A DNA stretch of 64,000 bases from Proteobacteria bacterium UBA2363. Lineage in GTDB: Bacteria; Pseudomonadota; Gammaproteobacteria; Xanthomonadales; UBA2363. Positions 56,185-64,000 of this stretch are shown here, piece by piece. A model generated the notes under the pieces. It worked only from the letters and a program-made list of their open reading frames with translations, did not search any database and was not told the DNA's origin. Every line of letters starts with the position of its first letter. Positions within the stretch are counted from its first letter, which is position 1. The stretch covers positions 1 through 64,000 of the forward strand of contig DDTN01000029.1 in NCBI GenBank assembly GCA_002344355.1, read 5' to 3'. The translations under genes and the position numbers were made by a program.

Positions 56185-57180
56185 TCAGCGGTAGCCGGCG
56201 CGATCCATCAGGCGCACCGCCTGCGCCTGCCGGCGCCCGGCCTGCGCGATGTTGCGGTCGTCGGCCCGGAACCCGCCCCAGGCCGCCACCGCCGCGTTCG
56301 GCTCGACGCCCGGCCGCACCGCGAACTCGTAGTCGATGTCGGCGAACTGCCGCTGCGCGGCTTCCGAAAGCAGCCACTCGATGAAGCGGCGCGCCAGCTC
56401 CGGCTGACGGCTGTGCCGCACCAGGCCGGCGCCGGTGACGTTGACATGGACGCCGCTCTCGCCCTCGGCCTGGTTGGGCCAGAACACCGCGACCGGCAGG
56501 TCCGGGCGATCCCTGGCCAGGCGCCCGTAGTAGTAGGTGTTGACGATGCCGACGTCGCACTGGCCGGCGGCGATGGCGTTGACCACCAGGGTGTCGTCCG
56601 CGAACGGCGGCGCCGCCAGGTTGCCGACCCAGCCGCGCACGATCTGTTCGGTGCGTTCCTCGCCGTGGCGGTCGATCAGCATCGCCACCAGCGACTGGTT
56701 GTAGACCTTGCGCGAGGAGCGCAGGCACAGCCTGCCCTGCCACTTCGGGTCGGCGAGGTCCTCGTAGGTGGACAGCTCGGCGGCCGGGACCCGTTCGGTG
56801 GAGCGCACGATCACCCGCGCGCGCTCGGTGATCGCGTACCAGTGGCCGTCCGGGTCGCGGAACGCCGCCGGCACGACGGCGTCGAGCGTCTCCGAGCGCA
56901 GCGGCGCCAGCACGCCGCGCTCGGTGGCCAGCCACAGGTTGCCGGCATCGACCGTGACCAGCACGTCGGCGCGGGTGCGCTCGCCCTCGGCGGCCAGCCG
57001 CTCGACCAGGACCTGGGCCTGGTCGGTCAGCAGGTGCACCTGGACCCCGGTCTGCGCGGTCCAGGCCTCCAGGATCGGCGTCAGCAGGGGTTCCTTGCGC
57101 TCGCTGTAGACCACCAGCGTGTCGGCGGCGGCCGGCGCCGACAGCGCCAGGGCGAGGACGAGCGGGAACATTCGGCGCAT
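56185..57180 (-). CDS. fbpA: Ferric iron ABC transporter periplasmic binding protein (FbpA-like)
   Basis: 331 aa. Signal peptide (about 1-19, SAPAAA). The class F ferric-binding fold starts DTLVVYSERKEPLLTPILEAW, contains ADVLVTVDAGNLWLA, and the NTYYYGRLARD segment near 215-222 supplies the paired tyrosines that bind Fe3+. Ends with a normal helix-rich C-terminus. A near-perfect Fur palindrome lies about 20 bp upstream, so it should be induced by iron shortage. The permease gene follows after 191 bp on the same strand. Confidence 0.94.
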   Translation of the reverse strand: MRRMFPLVLALALSAPAAADTLVVYSERKEPLLTPILEAWTAQTGVQVHLLTDQAQVLVERLAAEGERTRADVLVTVDAGNLWLATERGVLAPLRSETLDAVVPAAFRDPDGHWYAITERARVIVRSTERVPAAELSTYEDLADPKWQGRLCLRSSRKVYNQSLVAMLIDRHGEERTEQIVRGWVGNLAAPPFADDTLVVNAIAAGQCDVGIVNTYYYGRLARDRPDLPVAVFWPNQAEGESGVHVNVTGAGLVRHSRQPELARRFIEWLLSEAAQRQFADIDYEFAVRPGVEPNAAVAAWGGFRADDRNIAQAGRRQAQAVRLMDRAGYR

Positions 57181-57195
57181 GGCGGGCTCCGGTTC

Positions 57196-57217
57196 AAGTG
57201 CGAATGATTCGCATTAA
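57196..57217 (-). promoter_or_regulatory. Fur box upstream of fbpA
   Basis: The core TGCGAAT-G-ATTCGCA (57199-57213) is a perfect palindrome embedded in AAGTGCGAATGATTCGCATTAA, which follows the Fur consensus of alternating GATAAT-like half sites with GCGAAT variants typical of GC-rich proteobacteria. It lies 19 bp upstream of the fbpA ATG, so bound Fur would cover the promoter/start region. Confidence 0.85.
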
Positions 57218-57270
57218 ACACGGAAACGCCGACGCCGGCAATCCCGGGCCGCGCCCTGCCGGCGCGTCGT

Positions 57271-57702
57271 TCAGTCGACCGGGCGCACCGTCAGGGTGAC
57301 GCCGTCGGTGGCGACGATGCGCACCCGCGAGCCGGCCAGGGCGTCCGGGCCGGTGATGGTCCAGAAGGCATCGCCGATCTTCAGGCGGCCGCGGCCGTCG
57401 ACGACCGGCTCGTGCAGCAGGTGGGTGCCGCCGACCAGCTGCGCGGCGCGCTGGTTGAGCAGCGGGCGGTCCGAGGATTCGATGCGCGGGTGGCGCCGGC
57501 GCCACTCCCGGTAGCCCAGGATGGCGGCCAGCGAGAGCACGCCGAACAGGACGAACTGCCAGACCGGCGTCACCGAGGCCAGCATCACCACCGCTGCGGT
57601 GAGCAGCGCGCCCAGGCCCAGCCAGAGCAGGAAGGCGCCCGGGTTGAACAGCTCGGCGACCATCAGCAGCAGGCCGAGCACCAGCCAGTAGAGCGCCGGC
57701 AT
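57271..57702 (-). CDS. NfeD family membrane protein
   Basis: 143 aa. Three hydrophobic segments (LYWLVLGLLLMVAELFNPG, FLLWLGLGALLTAAVVML, WQFVLFGVLSLAAILGY) followed by a small soluble OB-fold-like domain (GRLKIGDAFWTITGPDALAGSRVRIVATDGVTLTV), the NfeD C-terminal module. It pairs with the SPFH gene 4 bp upstream; NfeD and SPFH/stomatin proteins form inner-membrane complexes involved in membrane organisation and proteolysis control. Confidence 0.93.
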   Translation of the reverse strand: MPALYWLVLGLLLMVAELFNPGAFLLWLGLGALLTAAVVMLASVTPVWQFVLFGVLSLAAILGYREWRRRHPRIESSDRPLLNQRAAQLVGGTHLLHEPVVDGRGRLKIGDAFWTITGPDALAGSRVRIVATDGVTLTVRPVD

Positions 57703-57706
57703 CGCC

Positions 57707-58657
57707 CTACTCCCGGCCGCGCTGCGCGGACGGCGGCACCACCACCGGCGCCTTGCCGGAACCGACCAGCTCGGAGATGCCGGCCAGGGCGCCGAGGATG
57801 CCGGTCGCCTCGGTGGGCAGGATCAGGGTCTTCTGCTGCGGAGAGGTGGCGAACGCCTTGAGCGCCTCGACGTACTTCTGGGCGACGAAGTAGTTGATCG
57901 CCTGGGTGTCGCCCTTGGCGATCGCATCGGACACCATCTGGGTGGCGCGGGCCTCGGCCTCGGCCAGGCGTTCGCGCGCCTCGGCGTCGCGGAAGGCGGC
58001 CTCGCGGCGGCCTTCCGCCTCCAGCACGGCGGCCTGCTTCTCGCCCTCGGCGCGCAGGATCTCCGAGGCGCGGTGGCCCTCGGCCTCCAGGATGTTGGCG
58101 CGTTTCTCGCGCTCGGCCTTCATCTGCCGGGCCATCGAGTCGACCAGGTCGCGCGGCGGCTGGATGTCCTTGATCTCGATGCGGTTGACCTTGATCCCCC
58201 AGGGGTTGGTCGCCTGGTCGACCACCGACAGCAGCTTGGCGTTGATCTCCTCGCGCTGGCTGAGCGAGGCGTCGAGGTCCATCGAGCCGATCACGGTGCG
58301 GATGTTGGTCTGCACCAGGGCGGTCATCGCCTGCTCCAGGTTGGACACCTCGTAGGCCGCCTTGGGCGCGTCCAGGACCTGGAAGAAGGTGATCGCATCG
58401 ACCTTGACCACCGCGTTGTCCTTGGTGATCACGTCCTGGGAGGGCACGTCGAGCACCTGCTCCATCATGTTGATCTTGCGGCCGACGTCGTAGACGATCG
58501 GCACCAGCAGGCCGAGGCCCGGGTGCATGGTGTAGACGTACTTGCCGAAGCGCTCGACGGTGTACTCGAAGCCCTGCGGCACGATGCGCACGCCCTTGAC
58601 GAAGGCGAACACCACCAGCGCCACGATCACCCAGATCAGGATCGTGCCCATCTCCAT
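57707..58657 (-). CDS. SPFH/paraslipin membrane protein (QmcA-like)
   Basis: 316 aa. N-terminal helix (TILIWVIVALVVFAFVKG), the SPFH domain (RIVPQGFEYTVERFGKYVYTMHPGLGLLVPI, VPSQDVITKDNAVVKVDAITF, GSMDLDASLSQREEINAKLL, WGIKVNRIEIKDI), then a long coiled coil (MKAEREKRANILEAEGHRASEI region) and a short hydrophobic end. Forms large rings in the inner membrane. Cotranscribed with nfeD. Confidence 0.95.
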   Translation of the reverse strand: MEMGTILIWVIVALVVFAFVKGVRIVPQGFEYTVERFGKYVYTMHPGLGLLVPIVYDVGRKINMMEQVLDVPSQDVITKDNAVVKVDAITFFQVLDAPKAAYEVSNLEQAMTALVQTNIRTVIGSMDLDASLSQREEINAKLLSVVDQATNPWGIKVNRIEIKDIQPPRDLVDSMARQMKAEREKRANILEAEGHRASEILRAEGEKQAAVLEAEGRREAAFRDAEARERLAEAEARATQMVSDAIAKGDTQAINYFVAQKYVEALKAFATSPQQKTLILPTEATGILGALAGISELVGSGKAPVVVPPSAQRGRE

Positions 58658-58732
58658 CGCCGCTCTCCCGGTTGGCCGGCGGCAAGGATAGCGCCGGGCG
58701 CGGCCCTCCGGGGGGTGCCGGAAGGCCTGGCC

Positions 58733-60043
58733 TCAGGGGGGTGCCAGCGGCAGGCTCAGCCGCGCCAGCAAGCCGCCGCCCTCGCGGTTCGCCAGGGTGA
58801 TGCGGCCGCCGTGGGCCTCGGCGATCTCCCGGGCCAGCGCCAGGCCCAGCCCGGTGCCGCTGCGCTTGGTCGAGTAGAACGGCACCAGGGCGCTGGCCAG
58901 GACCTTGGCGCTCATCCCGGGCCCGGCATCGGCGACCTCGATCCGCCACTCGCCCGCCACCGCGGACACGCCGACCGTGATCGCCGCCGGATCGGAGCCG
59001 GATTCGTGGGCGTTCTTGAGCAGGTTGATCAGGGCCTGCTCGAGCTGCGCCGGGTCGGCCCGGCCCGGGGCCTCCGGCAACGGCGCCGCCAGCGCGAACG
59101 GATACTGCCGGCCCAGGTGCGCGAGGAACGTCGCCCACTCGATGGCCTCGGGGCGGGGCGCCGGCAGCTTGGCGAAGGCCGCGTAGCCGCGGATGAACTC
59201 GGCCAGGTGGCCGGCGCGCTCGCCGATGGTCGCCAGGATCGGCGCCAGACGCTCGCGCTCGCCGCGGCGCAGCAGTTCCTGGCCGGAATGCGCCAGCGAG
59301 GAGATCGGTGCCAGCGAGTTGTTCAGCTCATGGCTGATCACCCGGATCACCTTCTTCCAGCTCGCGACCTCCTGGCGGCTGATCTCCCGGGTCATGTGCC
59401 GGACCAGGTACAGCCGGTGCGGCTGGCCGTTGAGCCGGAAGCCGCGCGTGCCCAGGTGGAAGATCTCCTCGTGGCCGTCGAGTTCGACGCCGAACAGGCC
59501 TTCGCGGCCGCCGCCCAGGGCATCGCGCAGGGACGCCGGGCCCTGCGCGACCAGGCTGTCCAGGTGCAGTCCCTCCAGGCGGCGGCCGTCGTTGAGCAGG
59601 CGCCGCGCCGCGGTGTTGGCGTAGACCACGTGGCCGCGGGCGTTGACCAGGATCATGGAGGTCGGCGCGTTCTGCACCAGGGTGTCGAGCAGCAGTTCGC
59701 GCTGGAACAGCGCCTGCCGCTCCTCCCTGAGCACGCGGCCCAGCTCGTTGTGGGCCGCCACCAGGTCGCCGATCTCGTCGCGGCGACGGGTCGCCAGGCC
59801 GAAGCTGAAGTCGCCGTCGCGGAACGCGGCGACGCTGCCGGTCAGCGCCCGCAGCAGGCTGGCCAGCGGCCGGGTCAGCACCCGGGCGGCGACCAGGCAG
59901 ACCAGCAGCGACACGCCGATCGCCAGCACGGTCGCCAACCGGGTGCCGACGTCGGCGCGGTCGAGCACGAAGCCCAGGCCGACGCCCAGCAGCATGGCCG
60001 CCGTCAGCAGCAGCGCAAGGCGAAGCTCGAGGCTGGTGCGCAC
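58733..60043 (-). CDS. NtrY-like sensor histidine kinase
   Basis: 436 aa from a GTG at 60043, chosen because it precedes the first hydrophobic segment and lies 14 bp past the regulator stop; no good ribosome binding site is seen. Two membrane helices (about 8-28 and 38-56), HAMP-like segment (RPLASLLRALTGSVAAFRDGDF), PAS domain (LLLDTLVQNAPTSMILVNARGHVVYANTAARRLL) and a kinase core with His238 in RVISHELNNSLAPISS, N box LINLLKNAHES and G boxes DAGPGM and GTGLGLALAREIA. Short periplasmic loop, so signal sensing may be intramembrane or cytosolic. Partner of the regulator encoded just upstream. Confidence 0.92.
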   Translation of the reverse strand: MRTSLELRLALLLTAAMLLGVGLGFVLDRADVGTRLATVLAIGVSLLVCLVAARVLTRPLASLLRALTGSVAAFRDGDFSFGLATRRRDEIGDLVAAHNELGRVLREERQALFQRELLLDTLVQNAPTSMILVNARGHVVYANTAARRLLNDGRRLEGLHLDSLVAQGPASLRDALGGGREGLFGVELDGHEEIFHLGTRGFRLNGQPHRLYLVRHMTREISRQEVASWKKVIRVISHELNNSLAPISSLAHSGQELLRRGERERLAPILATIGERAGHLAEFIRGYAAFAKLPAPRPEAIEWATFLAHLGRQYPFALAAPLPEAPGRADPAQLEQALINLLKNAHESGSDPAAITVGVSAVAGEWRIEVADAGPGMSAKVLASALVPFYSTKRSGTGLGLALAREIAEAHGGRITLANREGGGLLARLSLPLAPP

Positions 60044-60057
60044 GTCCGGGCCGGGCG

Positions 60058-61413
60058 TCAGCGCACCAGCGCCGGATCGAGGCCGAGCTTGTCCAGACGG
60101 CGGTACAGCGCCTGGCGGCTCAGGCCCAGCTCGCTGGCGGCCTGCGAAACCACGCCACCGGCACGACGCAGGGCGGTCTCGATGGTCGCCCGGTCCGGCT
60201 CGCCCTGTCCCGGGGCCGCCGGCGATGGCGCCGGGACGCGTGCGGGCAGGCCCAGGTCGTCGGCGCCGATCACCCCGTCGCGGCACAGCAGGCGCGCGCG
60301 CAGCACGGCGTTCTTCAGTTCCCGGACGTTGCCCGGCCAGGCGTGCCCGAGCAGCGCGCGCCGGGCGCCCTCGGACAGCCGCGCCTGGCCGGCCAGGAAG
60401 TGCTCGGCGAGCGGCAGGATGTCGTCGCGGCGCTGGCCGAGCGCCGGGACCCGCAGCTCGATCACGTTGAGGCGGTAGTAGAGGTCCTCGCGGAAGCGGC
60501 CCTCGGCGATCATCGCCGGCAGGTCGGCATTGGTCGCCGAGACCACCCGCACCCGGACCTGGCGCGTGCGGTTCGAACCCAGGCGCTCGAACTGCCCGGT
60601 CTCCAGCACGCGCAGCAGCTTGACCTGGCCCGACAGCGGCAGGTTGCCGATCTCGTCCAGGAACAGGGTGCCGCCATCGGCGGCCTCGAAGCGGCCCTCG
60701 CGGCTGCGCCCGGCGCTGGTGTAGGCGCCGGCCTCGGCGCCGAACAGCTCGGCCTCGATCAGCTCGGCCGGCAGCGCCCCGCAGTTGACGGTGACGTAGG
60801 GTCCCTCGCGAACCGCCGAGTTGGCGTGCACGATGGCGGCGACACCCTCCTTGCCGGCGCCGTTGGGCCCGGCGATCAGGACCGGCAGGTCGGAGCGCGC
60901 GACCTGGCCGGCCAGGCGCACCACCTGCTCCATGGCGCGCGAGACCACCACCTGGCCGCACAGTTCGTAGCGCCCGGCCAGCTCGGCCAGGGCCTGGCGC
61001 TGCTCGTGCCGGAACCGGAGCGCGGCACGCGCCGCCTCCGACAGCTCCAGCAGGTTCTCCACCGTGGTCAGCAGCTTGTCGTCCTGCCAGGGCTTGGCGA
61101 GGTAGTCCGAGGCACCGGCCTTGACCAGCTCGATCGCGGTCTCCAGGTGCGTCCATGCGGTGAGCAGGACGATCGGCAGGTCGGGATGGCCGGCGCGGAT
61201 GGCGTGGAACAGCGCGACGCCCTCCTCGCCCGAGGTGGTGTCGGCGGTGAAGTTCATGTCCTGGATGACCAGGTCGACCGGCTCGGCGGCAAGCACCTCC
61301 AGCCCGGCCGCGGGCGAGGTCGCCACCAGGGTGCGGATCTCGCGCAGGGAGAGCAGCACTTCCAGGGCGGTGCCGACCGCCGGGTTGTCGTCGATCACCA
61401 GGACCGTGCTCAT
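60058..61413 (-). CDS. NtrC-family response regulator with variant L1 motif
   Basis: 451 aa. Receiver (DDN at 8-10, phospho-acceptor Asp52 in VIQDMNF), AAA+ domain with Walker A GPNGAGKE at 182-189, Walker [53 protein letters not shown], and a C-terminal Fis-type helix-turn-helix ([23 protein letters not shown]). The sigma-54 contact loop reads GAYTSA (229-234) rather than GAFTGA. The ATG at 61413 opens [10 protein letters not shown]; an ATG six codons upstream is possible. Precedes its kinase; two MacB-like permeases lie upstream. Confidence 0.93.
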   Translation of the reverse strand: MSTVLVIDDNPAVGTALEVLLSLREIRTLVATSPAAGLEVLAAEPVDLVIQDMNFTADTTSGEEGVALFHAIRAGHPDLPIVLLTAWTHLETAIELVKAGASDYLAKPWQDDKLLTTVENLLELSEAARAALRFRHEQRQALAELAGRYELCGQVVVSRAMEQVVRLAGQVARSDLPVLIAGPNGAGKEGVAAIVHANSAVREGPYVTVNCGALPAELIEAELFGAEAGAYTSAGRSREGRFEAADGGTLFLDEIGNLPLSGQVKLLRVLETGQFERLGSNRTRQVRVRVVSATNADLPAMIAEGRFREDLYYRLNVIELRVPALGQRRDDILPLAEHFLAGQARLSEGARRALLGHAWPGNVRELKNAVLRARLLCRDGVIGADDLGLPARVPAPSPAAPGQGEPDRATIETALRRAGGVVSQAASELGLSRQALYRRLDKLGLDPALVR

Positions 61414-61528
61414 CGACCTTCGTTCCGTCATTCTCTCGGCGCCTTCCCGGACCTCCTCGATGGATGCCCGGGACGGCGCGATGGTTGCGTCGGCGATGGT
61501 AGCCGACCGCGGCAGGGGCGATGTCCGG

Positions 61529-62752
61529 TCAGGCGGTGCGGGTGGCCAGCGCCGGCGGGACCGATGCGGCGCGCCCGGCCGGACCGAGCACGGCGAGCTG
61601 GCCGAGGGCGAACACCGCCAGCGCGCCGATCGGCAGGTAGTGCCAGGGCAGGCGCTGGGCGTTGATGGTCTGCATCAGCCAGGCGTTGAAGCCGTAGGTG
61701 AGAACGGCACCGACCGCCACGCCCAGGGCGATCATCAGGCCGTTCTCGGTCTGGAACCAGGCGCGGATGTTGAAGCGCCGCGCGCCCAGGGCGCGCCGGG
61801 TGCCGATCTGCTTGATCCGGCGGGTCACCCAGAAGCTGGTCAGGCCGATGATGCCCAGGCCGGTGATCAGCATCATCGCCAGCATGGTGCCGGACAGGAT
61901 CGACATCATCGCCCGGTCCTGGCGGTAGGAGGCGGCGCGGGTCTCCTCGACCGAACGCGTCCGGCGCAGCAGGCGGCCGCTGTTGGCGTCCTGGAGCGCG
62001 GCCTCGACCCGGGCCATCACCGCGTCGCGCTGGCCGGGCTCGGCGCGCACCAGGTAGCGCGAGTAGTTGCCGTCGTTGACGACCGCCGGGATCAGGCTGG
62101 ACTGCTCGACGGTGGTCGAGCCCACCCAGGGCTGCTGCAGCTTCTCGACCACGCCGATGATGGTCACCGTCCGGTTGTTGGAACCGATGCCGTAGACCTG
62201 CTGGCCGACCGCGCCGCCGTCCGGGAACAGCGAACGCGCCAGCGCCTCGGTGACGATGATCGAGTCGGCCTGGATGCCGTCGGACTGGCGCAGCTCGCCG
62301 ATCTCGTCCGGGCGGAAGTTCCGGCCCTCGACCAGGCGCACGCCGAACGCGTCCAGGCCCTGCTCGTCGACGAAATAGAGCGCGCTGCTGTGGCCCTCGC
62401 GGCTGTCGGTGCCGTCGTCCGGGGTCAGCGCCAGGCCGGTGCTCCAGCCGCCGTTGCTCATCGGCACCGAGTTGACCGGCGTGGCTGCGACCACGCCGGG
62501 CAGCGCACGCAGCACGGCGAGGTCGGCGGCGATGGTGTCGCGCAGGTCGAAGCCGGCGGCGAAGCCGAGGCTGTCGATGGTGAAGGTGCCGGCCTCGTCG
62601 ATGCCGCTGTCGCGGCCGACCCGCTCGGCGCGCTGCACGACGATGAACAGGCTGTTGCAGATCACGGCGAGGGTGATAGCCACCTGGGCGACGATCAGGA
62701 CCAGGCCGGCCTTGTTGCGCATCAGCGCGGAAAGGATGGGACGCACTTCCAT
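61529..62752 (-). CDS. MacB/FtsX-type ABC transporter permease
   Basis: 407 aa. First helix (AGLVLIVAQVAITLAVICNSLFIVV), a large periplasmic MacB-PCD domain (to about 275, with GRNFRPDEIGEL, DSIIVTEALARSLFPDG and VGQQVYG), then three helices with the FtsX pattern TRRIKQIGTRRALGARRFNI in the loop. Mechanotransmission-type transporter subunit. Follows a second, related permease by 12 bp; the ATPase is not in the window and may lie to the right. 115 bp separate it from the regulator gene. Confidence 0.92.
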   Translation of the reverse strand: MEVRPILSALMRNKAGLVLIVAQVAITLAVICNSLFIVVQRAERVGRDSGIDEAGTFTIDSLGFAAGFDLRDTIAADLAVLRALPGVVAATPVNSVPMSNGGWSTGLALTPDDGTDSREGHSSALYFVDEQGLDAFGVRLVEGRNFRPDEIGELRQSDGIQADSIIVTEALARSLFPDGGAVGQQVYGIGSNNRTVTIIGVVEKLQQPWVGSTTVEQSSLIPAVVNDGNYSRYLVRAEPGQRDAVMARVEAALQDANSGRLLRRTRSVEETRAASYRQDRAMMSILSGTMLAMMLITGLGIIGLTSFWVTRRIKQIGTRRALGARRFNIRAWFQTENGLMIALGVAVGAVLTYGFNAWLMQTINAQRLPWHYLPIGALAVFALGQLAVLGPAGRAASVPPALATRTA

Positions 62753-62764
62753 GGCCTTGGCCTC

Positions 62765-64000
62765 CTAGTTCGACTTGAGCTGCAGGGCGGGGGTGATCCG
62801 GCAGGCCTGCCAGGTCGGCAGCAGCCCGGCCAGCAGGCTTGCGGCGATCGCCGCCGCCACCGTGATCCCGACCATGCCGGTGTCGAGCACGGCCATCTGG
62901 CCGATGGCGCCGTCGCCGTACAGCGCCCTGAGGCCGAGCAGGCCCAGCCAGGTCAGCAACAGGCCGGCCGCCGCCCCGGCGACGCCGACCGCGCCGGACT
63001 CGATCAGGAACTGCGCGAAGATCTGCCGGCGGCTGGCCCCGACCGCCCGGCGCAGCCCGATCTCCGAGGCGCGCGCCATGAACTTGGCCAGCAGCAGGCC
63101 GACCGTGTTGATCAGGCACACAAGCAGGAAGGCGAACGCCAACCAGGTCTGGGTCTGGGCGTCCTGGGACACCACGCGCCGCTCGGACAGCCATTCCGAG
63201 ACGCTGCTGAGCCGGTTGTTGAGCGGCCTCGGGAAGCGTCCGGCGCGCTTCTGCTCCTGCACGTAGCCGTCCAGGAAATCCTTGTAGCGGGCGGCCTCGG
63301 CGCGCCCGGGCAGTTCCACCCAGAACGCCATCCAGATGCACTCCGAGGCCAGCCAGTTCTGGTAGCCGGGGCCGGGATCGGACCAGCAGTTGTTGTTGTT
63401 GCTGGAGGTGCGCTCCTTCTCGATGCCGATGCCGAACGGCATGAACATCTCCTCGACGTCGTTGAACGCGCCCGAGGAGATCTCGTAGAACTTGGGCTGC
63501 GGGTCCCAGTCGCGGAGCACGCCGGCGACCGTGTAGTCCTCGCCGTCCATGCGCACGCGGCGGCCGACGCTGTCCTCGCCGCCGAACAGGCGGTCGTTGA
63601 GCGCCTTGCCGAGCACCACCACCCGCGCGTTGTCGTCGTCGGCGCGGCGGTCCCAGCCGCCGCCGAACGCGAACGGCACGTCGAACATCGGGAAGAAGTC
63701 GCCGTGCGTGTACAGGACCGTGGCCTGGAACGGCCGGACCTCGGGGTTCTCCGGCTCCACCGGCACCACGTTGGGGAACATCGCCGCCTGCCGGGTCGCG
63801 CGCTGGGCCCGGTACAGCGCCATCGAGTCCTGGTAGGTCATCAGGTTGGGCGGATTGCCGTACTGGTCGGCGGCGTTGTTCGGCGACCAGTTGTCGAGCT
63901 GGGGCCGGTAGACGCGGTCCTCGCGGTGCGCCATCGGGTTGCCGGACATCGCCCGCAGAACGGTCAGTGCGGTCATCGCGGCGCCGATGCCGAGCGCGAT
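62765..64000 (-). CDS. MacB/FtsX-type ABC transporter permease, 5' end outside the window
   Basis: At least 411 codons of open frame remain to the window edge. The sequence before the in-frame ATG at 63976 reads IALGIGAA, continuing a membrane helix (GIGAAMTALTVLRAM), so the true start lies to the right. A MacB-PCD periplasmic domain follows (FPMFDVPFAFGGGWDRRADDDNARVVVLG, DDSVGRRV-like GGEDSVGRRVRMDGED), then SEIGLRRAVGASRRQIFAQF and two terminal helices. Similar in plan to the downstream permease but with a larger periplasmic insert (SSNNNNCWSDPG). Confidence 0.9.
   Translation of the reverse strand: MALGIGAAMTALTVLRAMSGNPMAHREDRVYRPQLDNWSPNNAADQYGNPPNLMTYQDSMALYRAQRATRQAAMFPNVVPVEPENPEVRPFQATVLYTHGDFFPMFDVPFAFGGGWDRRADDDNARVVVLGKALNDRLFGGEDSVGRRVRMDGEDYTVAGVLRDWDPQPKFYEISSGAFNDVEEMFMPFGIGIEKERTSSNNNNCWSDPGPGYQNWLASECIWMAFWVELPGRAEAARYKDFLDGYVQEQKRAGRFPRPLNNRLSSVSEWLSERRVVSQDAQTQTWLAFAFLLVCLINTVGLLLAKFMARASEIGLRRAVGASRRQIFAQFLIESGAVGVAGAAAGLLLTWLGLLGLRALYGDGAIGQMAVLDTGMVGITVAAAIAASLLAGLLPTWQACRITPALQLKSN

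Overview
The window is about 70 % GC and very densely coded. It looks like chromosome from a Lysobacterales/Xanthomonadales-type gammaproteobacterium. The main reason is a type II secretion operon in the order E-F-G-H-I-J-K-L-M-N-D, with a lipoprotein-type GspD and a GspN-like protein instead of a classical GspC; this is the order known for the Xanthomonas xps cluster. The holC-pepA//lptF-lptG arrangement, the LytS/LytTR pair and the short intergenic G/C-rich tandem repeats fit that assignment. I saw no rRNA, tRNA, CRISPR array, insertion sequence or prophage. Species-level identity is not claimed.

Layout, left to right. (1) 1-6.7 kb: a 14-bp tandem repeat, then a tightly coupled minus-strand polysaccharide operon: ABC exporter permease (Wzm) and ATPase with a C-terminal glycan-binding domain (Wzt), two family-2 glycosyltransferases, a SAM methyltransferase, and a large glycosyltransferase-like protein with a PqqD-like N-terminal domain. 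(2) 6.9-7.8 kb: a periplasmic parvulin isomerase. (3) 8.2-13.3 kb: an island of four exported proteins of unknown function. The first is an apparently well expressed 529-aa protein, followed by a textbook terminator and then three more genes, two of them paralogues. (4) 13.5-25.9 kb: a small lipoprotein, the complete type II secretion operon (gspD to gspE, read right to left) and a membrane protein of unknown function at its head. (5) 26-35 kb: purL, a two-repeat exported beta protein, dsbC, a lipoprotein, xerD and an RDD membrane protein. (6) 35.4-41 kb: holC, pepA, divergent lptF-lptG (LPS export permeases) and an M23 peptidase. (7) 41-47 kb: a minus-strand run of LemA, an M48 protease with a long C-terminal extension, an ATP/ADP-antiporter-like MFS protein, a LytS-type histidine kinase and a LytTR regulator. 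(8) 47.1-52.1 kb: a serine hydrolase, a composite repeat region of about 0.5 kb, a TonB-like protein, an SRPBCC protein and a lysine/alanine-rich histone-H1-like protein. (9) 52.5-57.2 kb: gcvH and gcvT, then a ferric-iron ABC permease and a binding protein preceded by a Fur-box palindrome. (10) 57.3-64 kb: NfeD plus SPFH membrane proteins, an NtrY-like kinase with an NtrC-like regulator, and two MacB/FtsX-type permeases, the last cut by the window edge.

Functionally the window is dominated by the cell envelope: glycan synthesis and export, LPS transport, type II secretion, periplasmic folding (parvulin, DsbC) and membrane quality control (LemA/M48, NfeD/SPFH). The best candidates for undescribed biology are the exported-protein island at 8.2-13.3 kb, where a strong terminator appears to set the ratio between one abundant protein and three downstream proteins, and the PqqD-like/glycosyltransferase fusion at 1.2-3.0 kb. 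All functional names are from sequence reading alone; no database search was run.
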